A stretch of 64,000 nt of DNA, from positions 24,305,793 to 24,369,792 of the forward strand of contig OZ024802.1 in the NCBI GenBank assembly GCA_964017045.1. The letters run 5' to 3'. Numbering within the stretch: position 1 is the stretch's first letter; every line of letters begins with the position of its first letter. The notes under the pieces are model-generated. The model worked only from the letters and a program-made list of their open reading frames with translations. It had not been told where the DNA came from and ran no database searches. A program made the translations under genes and the position numbers. Positions 41,801 through 55,386 of this stretch are shown one piece after another. The DNA is from Omphiscola glabra (lineage: Eukaryota > Mollusca > Gastropoda > Lymnaeidae).

Positions 41801-42568
41801 ACAGTTCCTCATGATGTGGCGACCCTAAACCACTTAATTATTTTCGTTGCTACTTCATAGCTGTAGTGTATATGTGTTTTCCGATGGTCTTAGGCGATCC
41901 CTGGGAAAGGGTCGTTCGACCCCCAAAGGGGTCGTGACCCACATGTTGAGAACCACAGTGGTAGAGGAAGTCACATAATGCTGACAAGAATGTATTTCTA
42001 AGATTTCCCAGGAAAAAATAATTCATTCAGAGAGACGGCCATCAAGGTTGGTTCAACGTTTTAGTTGGGTCAAGACACAAGGAGAGCGACTGCACAGCAT
42101 AAACCGTGACATCACAACACAACAACAGAACAATGTGCTGTGGAAAACATTGAATCTCTTATATCTATTTCTCTTCTGGTGTGGCTGCTTCCTATTCACA
42201 ACCAGCCCTAACCCCACTCAACATGTTTTATATTAATGTTGTGAGTGGAAAAGAAAAAAAATAGCTGTAGAGCAGCAAGCGTCATGCGTGGCGGTTGAAC
42301 CCAGGTAAGAAGGTTGAAATTTTTCGGAGGCGGCTGCTATATTAATCAATAAAGAGTAAAGGGTATGGTGAAGGACTGTCTGTAGGACTATCTTTTAAAA
42401 ACTGGCAGGTAGGGTGTAGGACTGTCTGTAAGCCTATTGCTTAAAGCCAGCAGGTACGATGTTGGACGGTCTGTAGGACTGTTGTTTAAATGCAGGCATG
42501 TATTATAGAAAATGAGAAGTTAACTTTTTTTTTTTTTGTTGCAACACTTGGCAAAAATACCAGTTCCT

Positions 42569-42608
<40 letters not shown>

Positions 42609-45600
42609 CAAGTGTTGCAACACTTGGCAAAATACCAGTTCCTGTTGTAAAAAAAACTTCCCCCTAGTAATTAAAATTCAGCATTTTGTCATTTGCATCA
42701 CATGCATTTAGTAAAATGATAAAAGCATATTTGAATATAATCGTAAATAATACACTTAGTACAATACTAAAAGCAAGTTTTATGGCATCATAATTACCTC
42801 CTGATAACACGTGAAGCATGGATAAGAGAAAACATTCCCTTTATAAATAAATATTTTTTTTATGCTATATGAAATTTTTATCCAGCATTAATTATCTAAT
42901 TAAAATACATTAATGGTAAACATTTATATGTGACATTCTTGTATGACATTCTTAATTTAGTGACATTCTTATAGTAGTGACTGGTGATAGGGGAAATCAT
43001 ACCCAAGTTACATTCTGTTTTAGGTGATATTCTTAAATAAACATGATTCTTATTTTTGGAGATATTCTTAGATTAGTTACATTCTTACATAATAGATATT
43101 CTGACAGTTACTTCTCATATTAATTAAATTCCTATATTATAGGGCACCCATGTCTCTTCCGTTTAAATACTTATTAAATATACAAATATAATGAATGAGC
43201 TAAAGAGCTGATGGCAGCATCCAATCAACAAGATTATTTACCCATCAGAAGGCAAAATTATTTTACATCTTGTTAGTGTCACAAAAACCCATTTCTTATT
43301 TTCATTACTGCTGCCTAGGAAAGTAAGAACAAAGTCACGAAAGTGTCTCACCTCCAGATTGCCTTTTCTTGTTCTTAGCTCCCCTGTCCCTCTTCCTTTT
43401 CTCCAGTTCTTTGTAAGACTCGGCAGCCTGCTGCAGCCGGGCAACAAACTTCTCGATGTCATCAAAGCAGTGGTTTAGTAATTGCTGGACAGGGAAATTT
43501 ACCAGAGAATTTTAATCAAGGCTCTTCATCACTACCAGGTTTTAAAAAAAGTTTGTCCACTTTTAAGTATCCGAATCAATCAACTTGAAACCAAAGCAAA
43601 GAATTCAAGTCATATCCAATGTACGAGTACGCTTATGTTTACCAAATCTGGACCGATGATAGAAACTTGGTAAATTCTTTTTTTCAATTCTTCTGTTTCA
43701 TTTTGTCTACAATGGATAACCATTTTGTTAATACTTTAAGCGTGTGGTTAAAACTGAAAGTTGGTCAATAATTTTCTTTCCAACTTCATTGTTTGAACGT
43801 CACTAGTCCAACATGGCTGGTCCAACAAAGAAAAAACAATCGTTTAAAAAAAAAATTGATTTTTAACATTTTTTTTTTAATAATTCAAATAGTGACACCT
43901 TAACACTTTGATGTGAACACGAGACATTAAACTTACAACATCTCTCTCCAGTATTTCTGTGCTGCCCCCTCCAAAATCTTCTTTTTCCCTCAGTGTGCTG
44001 ATGCGTGTGATCAGTGAGCGCTGCTGACCGATCGGTCCCCCAAAATGTCCGCCATGACTGTAATTTGTCTGGTTAAACTGGCGCATCTCAGAAGTGTTGT
44101 ACTGCCTCGTGTCTGAAACAAGATGCAAACCAAACAACCGCTCAGCTATGATGACATACGAGATGCCAACCAAACAACCACTCAGCCGTGACAACATACG
44201 AGATGCCAGCCAAACAACCACTCAGCCGTGACAACATACGAGATGCCAACCAAATAACCACTCAGCCGTGACAACATACTAGATGCCAACCAAACATTCA
44301 CTCAGCCGTGACAACATAACAAGAAATCAACAGAGCTTAGAGCAAATAAACAGGAGAGGAAATTTTTTATTTAAAAAACAAAGGAATAAACCAACAGGCG
44401 TGAACGAGTTCAGTGGTCGGCAAAGCGAGACGCATGCAGCTCTTTAGCAACCTGAGTGCGGCTCGGCCTGGCGGCCACCAAAAAAAATGGTTCTTTACAG
44501 GTTCTTGATAAGAAATTTGGCTCTCAAAAAATTATTTTCATCCTGATGCTCATTTTCGGCTCTTTTGACTAATGAGTTGGCCGGCCACTTGACTAGTTAA
44601 TGAATCTTTTATTTTCAACTTAACGCCTAGCTTAACTCAAATAAAGGCTCAAAGTCTAGAAGAGTAATACATAGGGTTGTAATACAGTACCATCTGGATT
44701 CACAATTCCTCCCCCCCCCCCCCCCCCCGACATGAATGGGCAGTTACAATATTGACCTCATTGCCCAACCAACTTTATACTTCTTATTATCCCCTCTATC
44801 CACTGGCCCTCTATCCACTGGCCGGCCTGGGGTCATAGATATTGTGCCAGGTGAAACAGTGAACACAGAAACATGTGCCAGCAAAATAAAAGTCTTCAGC
44901 TTTATGCAGCATTGAAAAAATGTCTTCATGTCACCAGGTGGCTGTTCTAGTTGACACCATGAAGCGATCAACTTCAGAACAAATCATGCCAATTCTTTAA
45001 CTTACTTTTCACCAACTAATGAGTTGTAATGGCCAGTAAGTCAGAATTGTAATTTATAATTTTGCTCTCAAAACCAATTATAATTAAGCATGTTAAGGCT
45101 AATTTTGGAGGATCGCTGTGCTTGACATCCACTACAATTTTACTATTAAACTACTGACAGCAACTGAACTTAACGGAGACATAATGTTGGATTTGAAGAC
45201 CTGCGCTAAGAAGTAGTCAAAGGAAAGCGGCAAATATATGATAATGAAAAACCGACGAATCCCTGGTGCAAGAAAGACTTATCCTCTTTTACCTAGGTAC
45301 TCTCTCATGTCCTGGAAGTTGTAGGCGTTTCCTGGAGGTTCAGGGGCGGGGCCAGCTGGAGGAACTCTTGATCTGATCAAACAATCACAATTATTCATGA
45401 GATATAACGTGGAAACTCTAGTTTGTAAATACAATTGTATCATTCCTGAGATATAATGTTGAAACTTTAGTTTGTATCATTGACATACGAATGTGACATT
45501 AATGAGATATAATTTTGAAACTTTAGTTTGTATCATTGACATACGAATGTGACATTAATGGGATATAATTTTGAAAACTTTAGTTTGCATCATTGACATA

Positions 45601-48600
45601 CGAATGTGACATTAATGAGATATAATTTTGAAACTTTAGTTTGTATCATTGACATACGAATGTGACATTAATGAGATATAATTTTGAAACTTTAGTTTGT
45701 ATCATTGACATACGAATGTGACATTAATGAGATTAATGTTGAAAACTTTAGTTTGTATCGTTGACATACGAATGTGACATTAATGAGATATAATGTTGAA
45801 AACTTTAGTTTGTATCATTGACATACAATTGTAACATTTATGAGATGGAATTCAGAAACTTTTGTACCATTGACATATGACAAATGTGATTTATGTAATA
45901 GGTTTTATAGCTGTTTATTTAACTTATCTATGAAATAATAGGTTGATTAATTGAACAGAGTTGATTAGCTGAAAAAAACCCAGAGTGGATCAATTAATGA
46001 AGAGTTGATTAAATAAACAAGCAGTGTTGAAAAATCAACAAAGAGAGATGATTAGAAGGAGAAACAGAGTTGTTTGGCTGGAAAGAGTTCATTAGAGGGA
46101 AAAAACAAGGTTGATGGGTGGACCAAAAGAGTCGATTAGATGGAAAAACAACGTTGATGGGTGGACCAAAAGAGTCGATTAGATGGGAAAACAAGATTGA
46201 TAGTGAAATGCAAATGAATTGCTCAATACAGCAAATAAGAAGGAAATAGTGGAACAAGGTGTGTGGAAGCTTAAAGTCTAAAGATGGGACAATAAAATTA
46301 GAACATTTCAGCTAAGAAGAATTAAATACATTTAAATTTAGACAAAAAATCTGCTTTTTGTATCGGTCAATCAGTTGGTATTGCTTGAACAAATCTTTAA
46401 AAAAAATAGGATGGAGCTGGTCAGGTACATTTGGACACACTAGAAGTAAAACAAGCGCCATTACAACATGCATGGGGGTGGAGGGGAAGGAGGGGTACAC
46501 TTTAACCCCATGCCCCAGAGTGGCAGTGGAAGCAGTCTCAACAGGCACGGTCAAACAGAAATGGGCATCTGAGGTGGGGGAAACAGAAGGGGTGAACAAT
46601 TAAGGTCAGATGAAATGGTAAACAAAATGTCAGATGAAATGGTAAACAAAATGTCAGATGAAATGGTCAACAAATTGTCAGATGAAATGGTAAACAAAAT
46701 TTCAGATGAAATGGTCAACGAAAGGTCAGATGAAATGGTTAACAAAATTTCAGATGAAATGGTCAACGAAAGGTCAGATGAAATGGTCAACAAAATGTCA
46801 GATAAAATGGTCAACAAAAGGTCAGATGAAACGGTCAATGAAAGGTCAGATGAAATGGTCAACAGAAAAGGTAAACGGAAAAGTTCTGATGAAATGGTCA
46901 CCAGAAAAGTTCAGATAAAATAGATCAACATAAATGGAAAATAGAAAGTCTGTCGCAACGGTCAACAGACAAATTTCAGATGAAATACTCAACCAAAACA
47001 TTGAAACATGTTTCAAATGGATGTTTATAAGAGCATGTGAAATAATGATTTGATGAGGCCTAATCGGAACAAACACATCGTCAGAGATTTGACAAATGTT
47101 CAAATAAAATATGTTAAAGTAGGGTTAGATAAGAACACAATAATATTTCATGGAACTCCTTAAGGCTGCGGTTTTCAACAGGGGTCGCCAACGACCATCC
47201 AAAAACACATATGCCTTACATTTATGAAGTAGCAACGAAAGTAATTTTGTAGTTGGGGGGTCACCACAACATGAGGAACTGTATTAAGGGATCGTGGCAT
47301 TGGGAATGTTGAGAGCCACTGCCTTAAGTAATAAGACCCGAATTTAGGTTTGGGGGGGGGGGGGGGGGGTCCAAATTTTTTGCATTTAACACATTGTAAA
47401 ATTAATTTCTCATTCATGATAAGACAGGAAACTGCCAACCAGGAAGGTTTTGGTTTCGATTTTAAAAAAAACAAAAACAAATTTCCATAAAATATGTGTT
47501 ACATTATAGTGGGTTAGAGAGTGTTGTGACATATAGATACTGATATCTGATATGGAAGAAACTATAACCAGTATCTAGCCCAGGCTTCGGGGATGGGGGG
47601 GTTGGGGGGAATCAATGTAGTTTGAACTTTACTGGGAGTGGAACAACTGTGGCTGACATGATCTACGCCAGGGTTTTGTGTTACCTATAAACTCAGACTG
47701 GATTTTGATGGACTCAGATAATGATGAGTAAACATGGCGCAGCTAAATGAGGTGTTCAGTGTTCTGTTCTGTTCCATGACAGATAATATCACTACGGGTA
47801 AATAAGCCCCATTGTTTCGAGAACATGGAGGGGAAAAAAATCGCTCATAAACAAAAGAAAGACGGAAAATAAATTAAGTACAGCGGTGGACTTACCAAAC
47901 TGTACAGAAATTATGAGCCATCAGGATGAGTACATGCACACGTACATCCCAATAGCTGAGCTCAGTGTGACCAAGTGCAGCAGGTTTTTCAGTTGAACTG
48001 TTTCAGTAAGTTTTAAAAGCCCATGCTGGATAATGTTCCTTAGAGTTTTGCCACCTTACTGGAGGTGACCACGCGCTATTTTTGTCAAACATCAACAGGC
48101 GACAGCACGCTCAATGTGACAAGGTCATGTAACTGTCATGATATATCAGACCGTAATAATCGTGCATAGCGTTATATATATGTGTGTGTGTTTGTGTTCC
48201 AGTTGGAAGGTATGTTTGCTTTCCTCTCCAGTCTATAAAACTTCATTTGGTATGAACCCATAATGTAGCTGAATATAGTATATGCTGTATGGGTGAGATG
48301 CTGTGGTGAAACTACTGCCAGGGAGCTTGGCGTGTCTTCTGACAGGCAGGGAGCTTGGCGTGTCCTAGTGGCAGGCAGGGAGCTTGGCGTGTCCTAGTGG
48401 CAGGCAGGGAGCTTGGCGTGTCCTAGTGGCAGGCAGGGAGCTTGGCGTTTCCAAGTGGCAAGTAGGGTGCTTGACGTGTCCTAGTGGCAGGAAGGAAGCT
48501 TAGCGTGTCCCAGTGTCAGGCAGGGAGCTTGGCGTGTCCTAGTGGCAGGCAGGGAGCTTGGCGTGTTCTAAGGGCACCCATGGAGCCACAGAGCTAGACA

Positions 48601-51600
48601 GCTCCTAGGGGCACCCAGGGCCATTCCTCGAAATTTAAATCAAAACAGTAGCAACGGCGAGACATGTCCATCTGCGCTCTCATCACTAGGGCGGTCAATG
48701 ACAGTTTGCCGGAGTCATCTGTAGGCCAGCTTACAAAGTGTAGATTTTTAGAGACCTAACGTACTTGCACTCTAAATTTCCCCTTAAACAACGAGACGCG
48801 GGGCTAAATGAGCAACTTGAAGACTCTGACTCACGTGAAGCGGAGCACGGGTCGCTCTCAATTCGGGGACAAGAATTAACCGGTGAATGGCGCCACTTAA
48901 GCTTTCAGATCAAATAAAATTAACATTAAGGGTTTGCAGATCTTTTGAACAGTTTATGTGATCAGGGAAACATGCTCACGTCTCGTGAACTATCAGAGCG
49001 GCACTTGAATGAAGCAGTAATACGCTGATGTGACGAGGCTATTTACCCTGCGACGAGGCTACTACCCCCCCCCCCCACACACACACACCGCCCCAAAGAC
49101 GTAGCTTGTATGGAACAGAAGACACGCCCATGTGTGGAGGCTATTCCCCAAATATGTAACTTATATGTAACACTGGACACGCCCGTGTGATAGTGGACAC
49201 GCCCGCGTGACAGTAGACACGCCAGCGTGACAGTAGACACGCCCGCGTGACAGTAGACACGCCCGCGTGACAGTAGACACGCCCGCGTGACAGTAGACAC
49301 GCCCGCGTGACAGTTTACACGCACGCGTGACAGTTTACACGCACGCGTGACAGTTTACACGCACGCGTGACAGTAGACACGCCCGCGTGACAGTAGACAC
49401 GCCCGCGTGACAGTAGACACGCCAATGTGAAGAAACTGTTACCCAAGCATGTAACATGAATGATACATCAGACACGCCTACATTCCCGCAAAACCAACGA
49501 CACCCCGCCCGGCACATCGTGGTTAGGGCGAGGCGTGTTAGTGTATTACCATCGCCACGACCGCGTAAGTCACAGCGGGTCACCGGTGGAGCTGTCGCTT
49601 GGAGAGCAAGTGATGGCTGGTTTGTTTGATTGTAAAAACACAAAGGTATTATTATTATTAGACTGTTCGGGCCGTCACACGTGTTACGAAATTCAGCGTT
49701 TCTTAACTTGCGGCCGCACCACCTCCTGGGTCCGATAAGAGTGCTTTGGAAGACCGCAAAAGTGTTCACGTCAAGTTTAAGGCTTCATTGAACCAACTAT
49801 CGACACGACCGTGATCGAAAAGAGTTGACAAAATTCTGGGGCACCTCCCATCAAGATGGAATCCTCCCGACAAGATGTGTATCCTACCATAAAGATGGGT
49901 ATCCTCCCCTCAAGGATGTGTATCTTAGTCTCATTCTAAGACAACACCGTTTAGTATGAGCTGATCGCTGTCAGTTATGGTTGCCGGTACAGTAAATGAA
50001 TGATAATAAAACACCAACATTTTCAATCCACCCCGACAGTGGTTTATGGTGAAACAGCCGCCTTAAACATTGGCTTTAAACGGACGTCTTCATCAGTCTT
50101 CTTAAACAGACGTCTTAAGCAGTCGTCTTGAACAGGCATCGAAGTTAAACATTGGACTAATAACTCAGGTGGATTGAGAAAAGATTTGACAATATTTATG
50201 AGGAAAAAAATAGTACCGGTATGTAAACAAATATTATTACAAGTATTTGCAACTTCGATCACACATTATAAATAAAATTTATTTTGTTCACATTCTGTTA
50301 GATCAGCCAATCAAAATTTTAGTGAAGGCATTGTTGCATTTTAAACCTCTCCAGACAAGAGAGTGATATAGAGTACTACAGCACAATGTTCCCTTTAAGC
50401 TGCGCGGCCGCGCGGCTACTTCACAGATGCCTCGCAGCAGTTTTGAGCATAGGCGCAGCAAATTTTTATAAAAATAAATTCGAACAGATACGCTGCACTC
50501 TGCAACAGAGGCGTAGCGTAGGGAGGGGGCAGGGGGTGCAGATGTACCCGGGCGCCAGCTAGTAAGGGGCGCCAAAATGTGCTTTGATATTATGTAATTG
50601 ATGAAATTAATGGGTTTGAGAGTTGAAAAAAAGGAAAAGAAGGCGCTTTAAAATGAATCTTGCCCCCGGGCGCCAAAAACTCTAGCTACGCCGCTGCTCT
50701 GCAAAGTAAAACTTTGCACACAACTTTATGATTTTGCACAAGAACCAGTTAACCTTAGAGGGAACATTGCTACAGCACAGGGATTATGTAGATTACACAC
50801 CAATAATGTAATATAAAACAAGCAGCGACTGATATAGGCACACAAAAATATATATTAACAACAAAGAGTTACGCATGCGCTGTTACCATGCCAACCACCA
50901 AACGTTAACGGAGACAAGAGAGGCCAGAAGTGTAGTATAGAAGCGAATCCGACACTAAGCAGACACATGCAGTGGTCGGCCACATGAAGCTAATATGGGT
51001 GTTTTCAGTGATGCCAAAATACTGTTCAGCTCTAACTAGATCTTTCTTTCAAAACAACTTTGTTGCTGTACACTGTAGCAGTATTGTTGTACACCCTATT
51101 CATGAGGTTGTACACTGTAGCAGTATTGTTGCACACTCTATTCGTGTTTTGTACACTGTAGCGGTATTGTTGTCAGTGTTTCTTTCAGAAATGTTCCCCC
51201 GAGGGAGCACTTTTGACGTTCGGGGGGGGGGGGGGGGGGGGGCAGTGCCAGTTTTTCAGTGGCCAGAGGCGTAGCTAAGGGGTGGCAGATGGGACATATG
51301 TCCCCGGGCGCCAGACTAGCGGGGGCATCTAATGGGCATAGTGTTAATGGATGAAAATAATAGGTTTCAGAGTTTAGCGGGGGGGGGGGGGGGGAAGGGG
51401 GGGTGTAAAAATGAATTTGTCCCCTGTCATCAAAGACTCACGTCAGTGACATAGCAGTGTGGGGGGGGGGGCGAACATTTGGTCTTCCCAGTTGTCATTT
51501 TTTCTTTAGATAGAGCGGCGGGATTTTACAGACATCTGCAGAGTTTCTATCGCGAAAGGTAGCGTAGCAAAAAAGTTAACCCACCTAGGGTGGCGCTAAC

Positions 51601-54600
51601 ACTAGGCACGCCGCTGGGCAGTATATATCAGCACCAAATTTGGCTGTCATGGCAAGTAATTTTTATCGGGAAGTAGGGCAGCAGAAAATGTGTGATTGTT
51701 TAACAATCAAAAGGTGCATTTTGGAGTATACATGATTCGAATGTTTTGATAACACTTTCATTTGATCGGGGGAAATAATTTTTCAAGCGTCGGGGGAGGC
51801 ATTATGGCGACCAGTGCCAGACACAAACTAAATTTCTTCTTCTTTTTCTGTCTATTAAGGGCCCACGATCAATTTATTGATCATTATGGCTCCTATGAAT
51901 GTAGATGGGATTTGCAATCTTTCTGTGCCTGGAGTTGATGCGGATATTTCACTGGTAACAAGAGTTACCTAGTGAGGGTATCATGCACTGTATTCAATGT
52001 ATCTTTAAGACAATGTGTGAAGGGGCATTTCAAACGTTCATAAATTTACTGTTAGATGTCTCGTAGAAAAATGCTAAGAATACATCAACATAAACCAACT
52101 ATATCTGGACTACAAATCAGGTTATGATAGCATAGACAGGAAATACATGAACGATGATGTGCTGGAACTTGGAGTCCTTAACAAACTTACCCGACTCATA
52201 CATATGACGATGGATAACTACAAAAGTAGAATCAAATTACAGAGGGAGTACTTGAGGGAGTTACCAATCAATCTGGGCGCCTCAGACAAGGAAATCCGTG
52301 TATCATTTTCAACAATACTTTAGAAAAAAGCATTAGAAACATACGTGTGAGCACCTGAGAGGTGGTACAGAACAACCATAAGGAACTTTATAAAGCCAGC
52401 CACTGCAATACCTGGCCTACACAGACGATATAGCGCTACTTGGTAGAAACAGCATTGATGATATAATTAAAACTTTCAGGGAACTTGAAGTTGTGACGGT
52501 CAAAGCTGGTCTTGATGTAAATAAAGCGAATGCAATATTTATGATAATGTCAGGAAATACGCACTGATGACTTCATCAATATGAACATCTACGCCTTTGA
52601 GAGGGTAGCTACTTTCAAATATCTAGGGGTGACTATAAATAAGCAAGAGGAAATACAATCGGAGGTGCAAGAAAGAATAACAGCATGCAACCGTTCTTAT
52701 TTCAATTTACAAAAGCTACTTCAAAGCAAAAATCTCGCTAAGGGAACAAAGAAGGCAGTACACCACTATCACAAGACCAGTAGTGAGACTTGGTTCCTAC
52801 CAGAAAAGCAGAGAACCTGCTAAATATATGACCCGATGATAGACAATTTTGTTTTGGGAATCCGTACAAACTAAGAGCTATATCAATTGTACAAATACCC
52901 ATCCATATTCACAACAATATAAAACAAAAGGCAGACTGCCCTAGGCAGGACACATTGAAAGGATGCCGGATTCTGGAGCAACAAAAACGACCTACAGGCA
53001 GAAACCTAGGGGCAGACGGCTCACCGGTCGACCAAGACTGAGATGGATTGACGATGTAGAGAAAGGCTTACAAAGGTTGGGGTTCGCACATGGAGTTGTA
53101 AAGCGATGGATCGATCCCAATGGAAGAATGGGAGCAGGCCAGGGCCCTAAATGGGATGAAGCGCCACTGATGTAAACATTTTTGACATTTGGGTGGGAAG
53201 CGCTAGAAATAACGATAATAACAGGACATCACTAACTCTTACACCAGCACAATATTAAATAAATTCAGTCCAATTGGGAGCCCTTAGGGTATGTTTTTTT
53301 ATCGAGAGATACTCCTTGGCTTAGACTCGTCTCTTAAAACTTTATAGGCCCAGGAAATTTTTTGATAAATTCAAAATGCAAGAATGCATTTTTTTTTTTA
53401 CATACCGTAGTTAAATTTAGTTTCGCATCATTAAACACTTAACTGTAGAGCAACGGGGGAGATGCTAGTTAAGATTTTATGTGTCATTTGACTTAAGAGC
53501 CATCGTGTGAGGTCTGCAACCCACATAGCTGCATGGGGCCTCGTATATTCTAGGGGCTTAAAGTTGGGCTGTAATTACATTAAATTATCAACTTTTACTG
53601 CTAGGTAGGGAAGGAAAAAACCGAAAAGTAGCACGGGTGCCATAAAAAGTCAAGCGACGTCTCTGCTTGACTAAGTGTGATATTCAAACATTTTTTTAAA
53701 AAATTGAAAAGTAATGTATTTTTAAAGTTATTATTTTAAAATATTTTTGGGATCAACTACATAAAAATAATGAATTTACTACAAAATATTTTTAAAATTA
53801 AGAAAAAAGAATTCCTTCCAAAAAAGGTATCCATCACAAAAAAGAAATGCTAAAATAGTTTTACATTTTGAACGAAAAAGAAAAAAAAAAACATACGTTT
53901 ATTTCAAAATATTTCCAAGTTTTACCAAAGTCAAAAAGAAAAAAAGCTTTTCTGTACAAAGGACTATAGAATATATCTTTATGGGTTTTCAAAATTGGTA
54001 TTTATTTATAAATCATATGTAACCGATATAATTGTTCAGAAGTCAAGAATTGTTTACAAAAGACTCATATATTTATTAATGTGTGATTTTTTTCCGTATA
54101 AAATTAATGTTTCAATTCTCAATCTCAATATTCAGTTGATTGAAATGTTAATTAAGAAATTTAGACTACTATAATTTGCTTCAGATCATTACAACTTGCC
54201 TCTTCGATATTATACTTGAAAACAATTTTTTTACCAATTCCATATAATTTTTTTTTAACTACTGCCAAAAATGGCATTTACAAGATAATCGAAATAATCG
54301 ATTTTTTTTTAATTCGTTGTTTAAATATATATTATATTCTTTCTACTGGATTATCATCTAAAATAATTTTTTTAAATAGTTCAAACAGCTGGGGAAGATT
54401 GTTTATTATTATTATATTAACAGAGAAAAGTCATTGGGGATTTAATAAATAAAGACTATTTTTTTAAATCATTTTACTCTGTTCCCGAAACTGTGTTAAA
54501 GAATTAGAAACACTCGATTTAATAATTATGATGAAATGTCCACTATTTGTATGTAACCGGTAAATTCCTAATTTTTTGTTTTAAAATTATTATTATTTTT

Positions 54601-55346
54601 AAATTTTCTTTTTATCTATGTCAGCATACATCTATGGAATCTACTACATTAAAATGTTTGCTAAAAATGATTTTTTAAAGCATGATGCTATTATACAATA
54701 TAATTTGAAAACAGATTGCACATGTTTATTTCTTAGCAAGAACTATATTTAATTTACAGACATTTATATCGATGAAAAGGTAGTTTAATACAGGGTTATT
54801 AAAAAGTCTTTCAACTTTTGCAGCTGCAAAATCTAATTAAATAAAAGATACCGATATCTGCGAATCAGAAAAAGTAAGATTTAGCTTATGATCAGGAGCG
54901 GCCAATTTTCAAAACATTACGATATTTATAATCGATTTCTGCGAGCCTGTAACAAGATTAACCTGAATGCTATGGATCATCAATATATATCAAACAAAGC
55001 GATATTTTATTTGTTCCAATAATTGTAATCGATTAAAGGCACACATTTCAATAACTTTTAAAAATTTTATAAAAATTAAATTTAGAGTAATTTTTTTTTA
55101 TTTTATTATTTTTTCTTACACATTTTCCCCCGGGGGGGCACTTGACTTGCTCCGGGGGGGGCAGTGCCCCCCCCCCCCCCGGAGGTATGCCTGAAAGAAA
55201 CACTGATTGTTGTCCACTCTATCTGGCATTGTTGTGCACTGTGGCCTTAGCCATAGCGGTATAGCATATTCTTTTCATCACACCCGTTCCATCTCGCTAG
55301 ACTGTACTCATATCATTGTATTGCATCATTGACATATATATATAGG

Positions 55347-55386
<40 letters not shown>

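Larger units (their letters stand above)
41031..43351 (-). other. EPS8 intron sequence
   Basis: Includes the MITE at 41767, a 57-bp triplicated stretch around 42368-42500 (GGACTGTCTGTAGGACT), and the T-tract and palindrome at 42527-42650. The rest is AT-rich with TGACATTCTT motifs scattered at 42930-43080. No exon seen. Confidence 0.6.
51174..55205. mobile_element. 4.03-kb hAT-like element with 15-bp TIRs and exact TSD
   Basis: Left end CAGTGTTTCTTTCAG and right end CTGAAAGAAACACTG are perfect inverted repeats. Target duplication ATTGTTGT at 51166-51173 and 55206-55213. Each end continues into a C/G-tract region (CCCCCGAGGG; GCAGTGCC beside each G-run), extending a looser inverted symmetry. 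The interior holds a MITE-like stretch from 51264, a LINE remnant at 52088-53215 and AT-rich filler from 53220 to 55130. No hAT transposase is recognisable, so it is non-autonomous or gutted. Confidence 0.9.

Noticed and set aside
46312..46603. Overlapping frames of 81-95 codons on both strands
   Set aside because: Unique sequence but no domain, no splice-consistent joins to EPS8, and both strands equally open.
46598..46923. Open frames on both strands with an 8-residue repeat (MVNKxSDE)
   Set aside because: Product of a 24-bp array in which all three frames can stay open; no domain and no expression signal.
49165..49769. Minus-strand frames rich in SRGRVYCHAGVSTV
   Set aside because: Read-through of the 20-bp CpG repeat; frames cycle with the array.
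51264..51616. A further GGCGTAG-type MITE inside the 4-kb element
   Set aside because: The left end CAGAGGCGTAGCTAAGG and a plausible right end CACGCCGCTG are present, but no TSD matches and the interior is only partly similar, so the boundaries cannot be supported.
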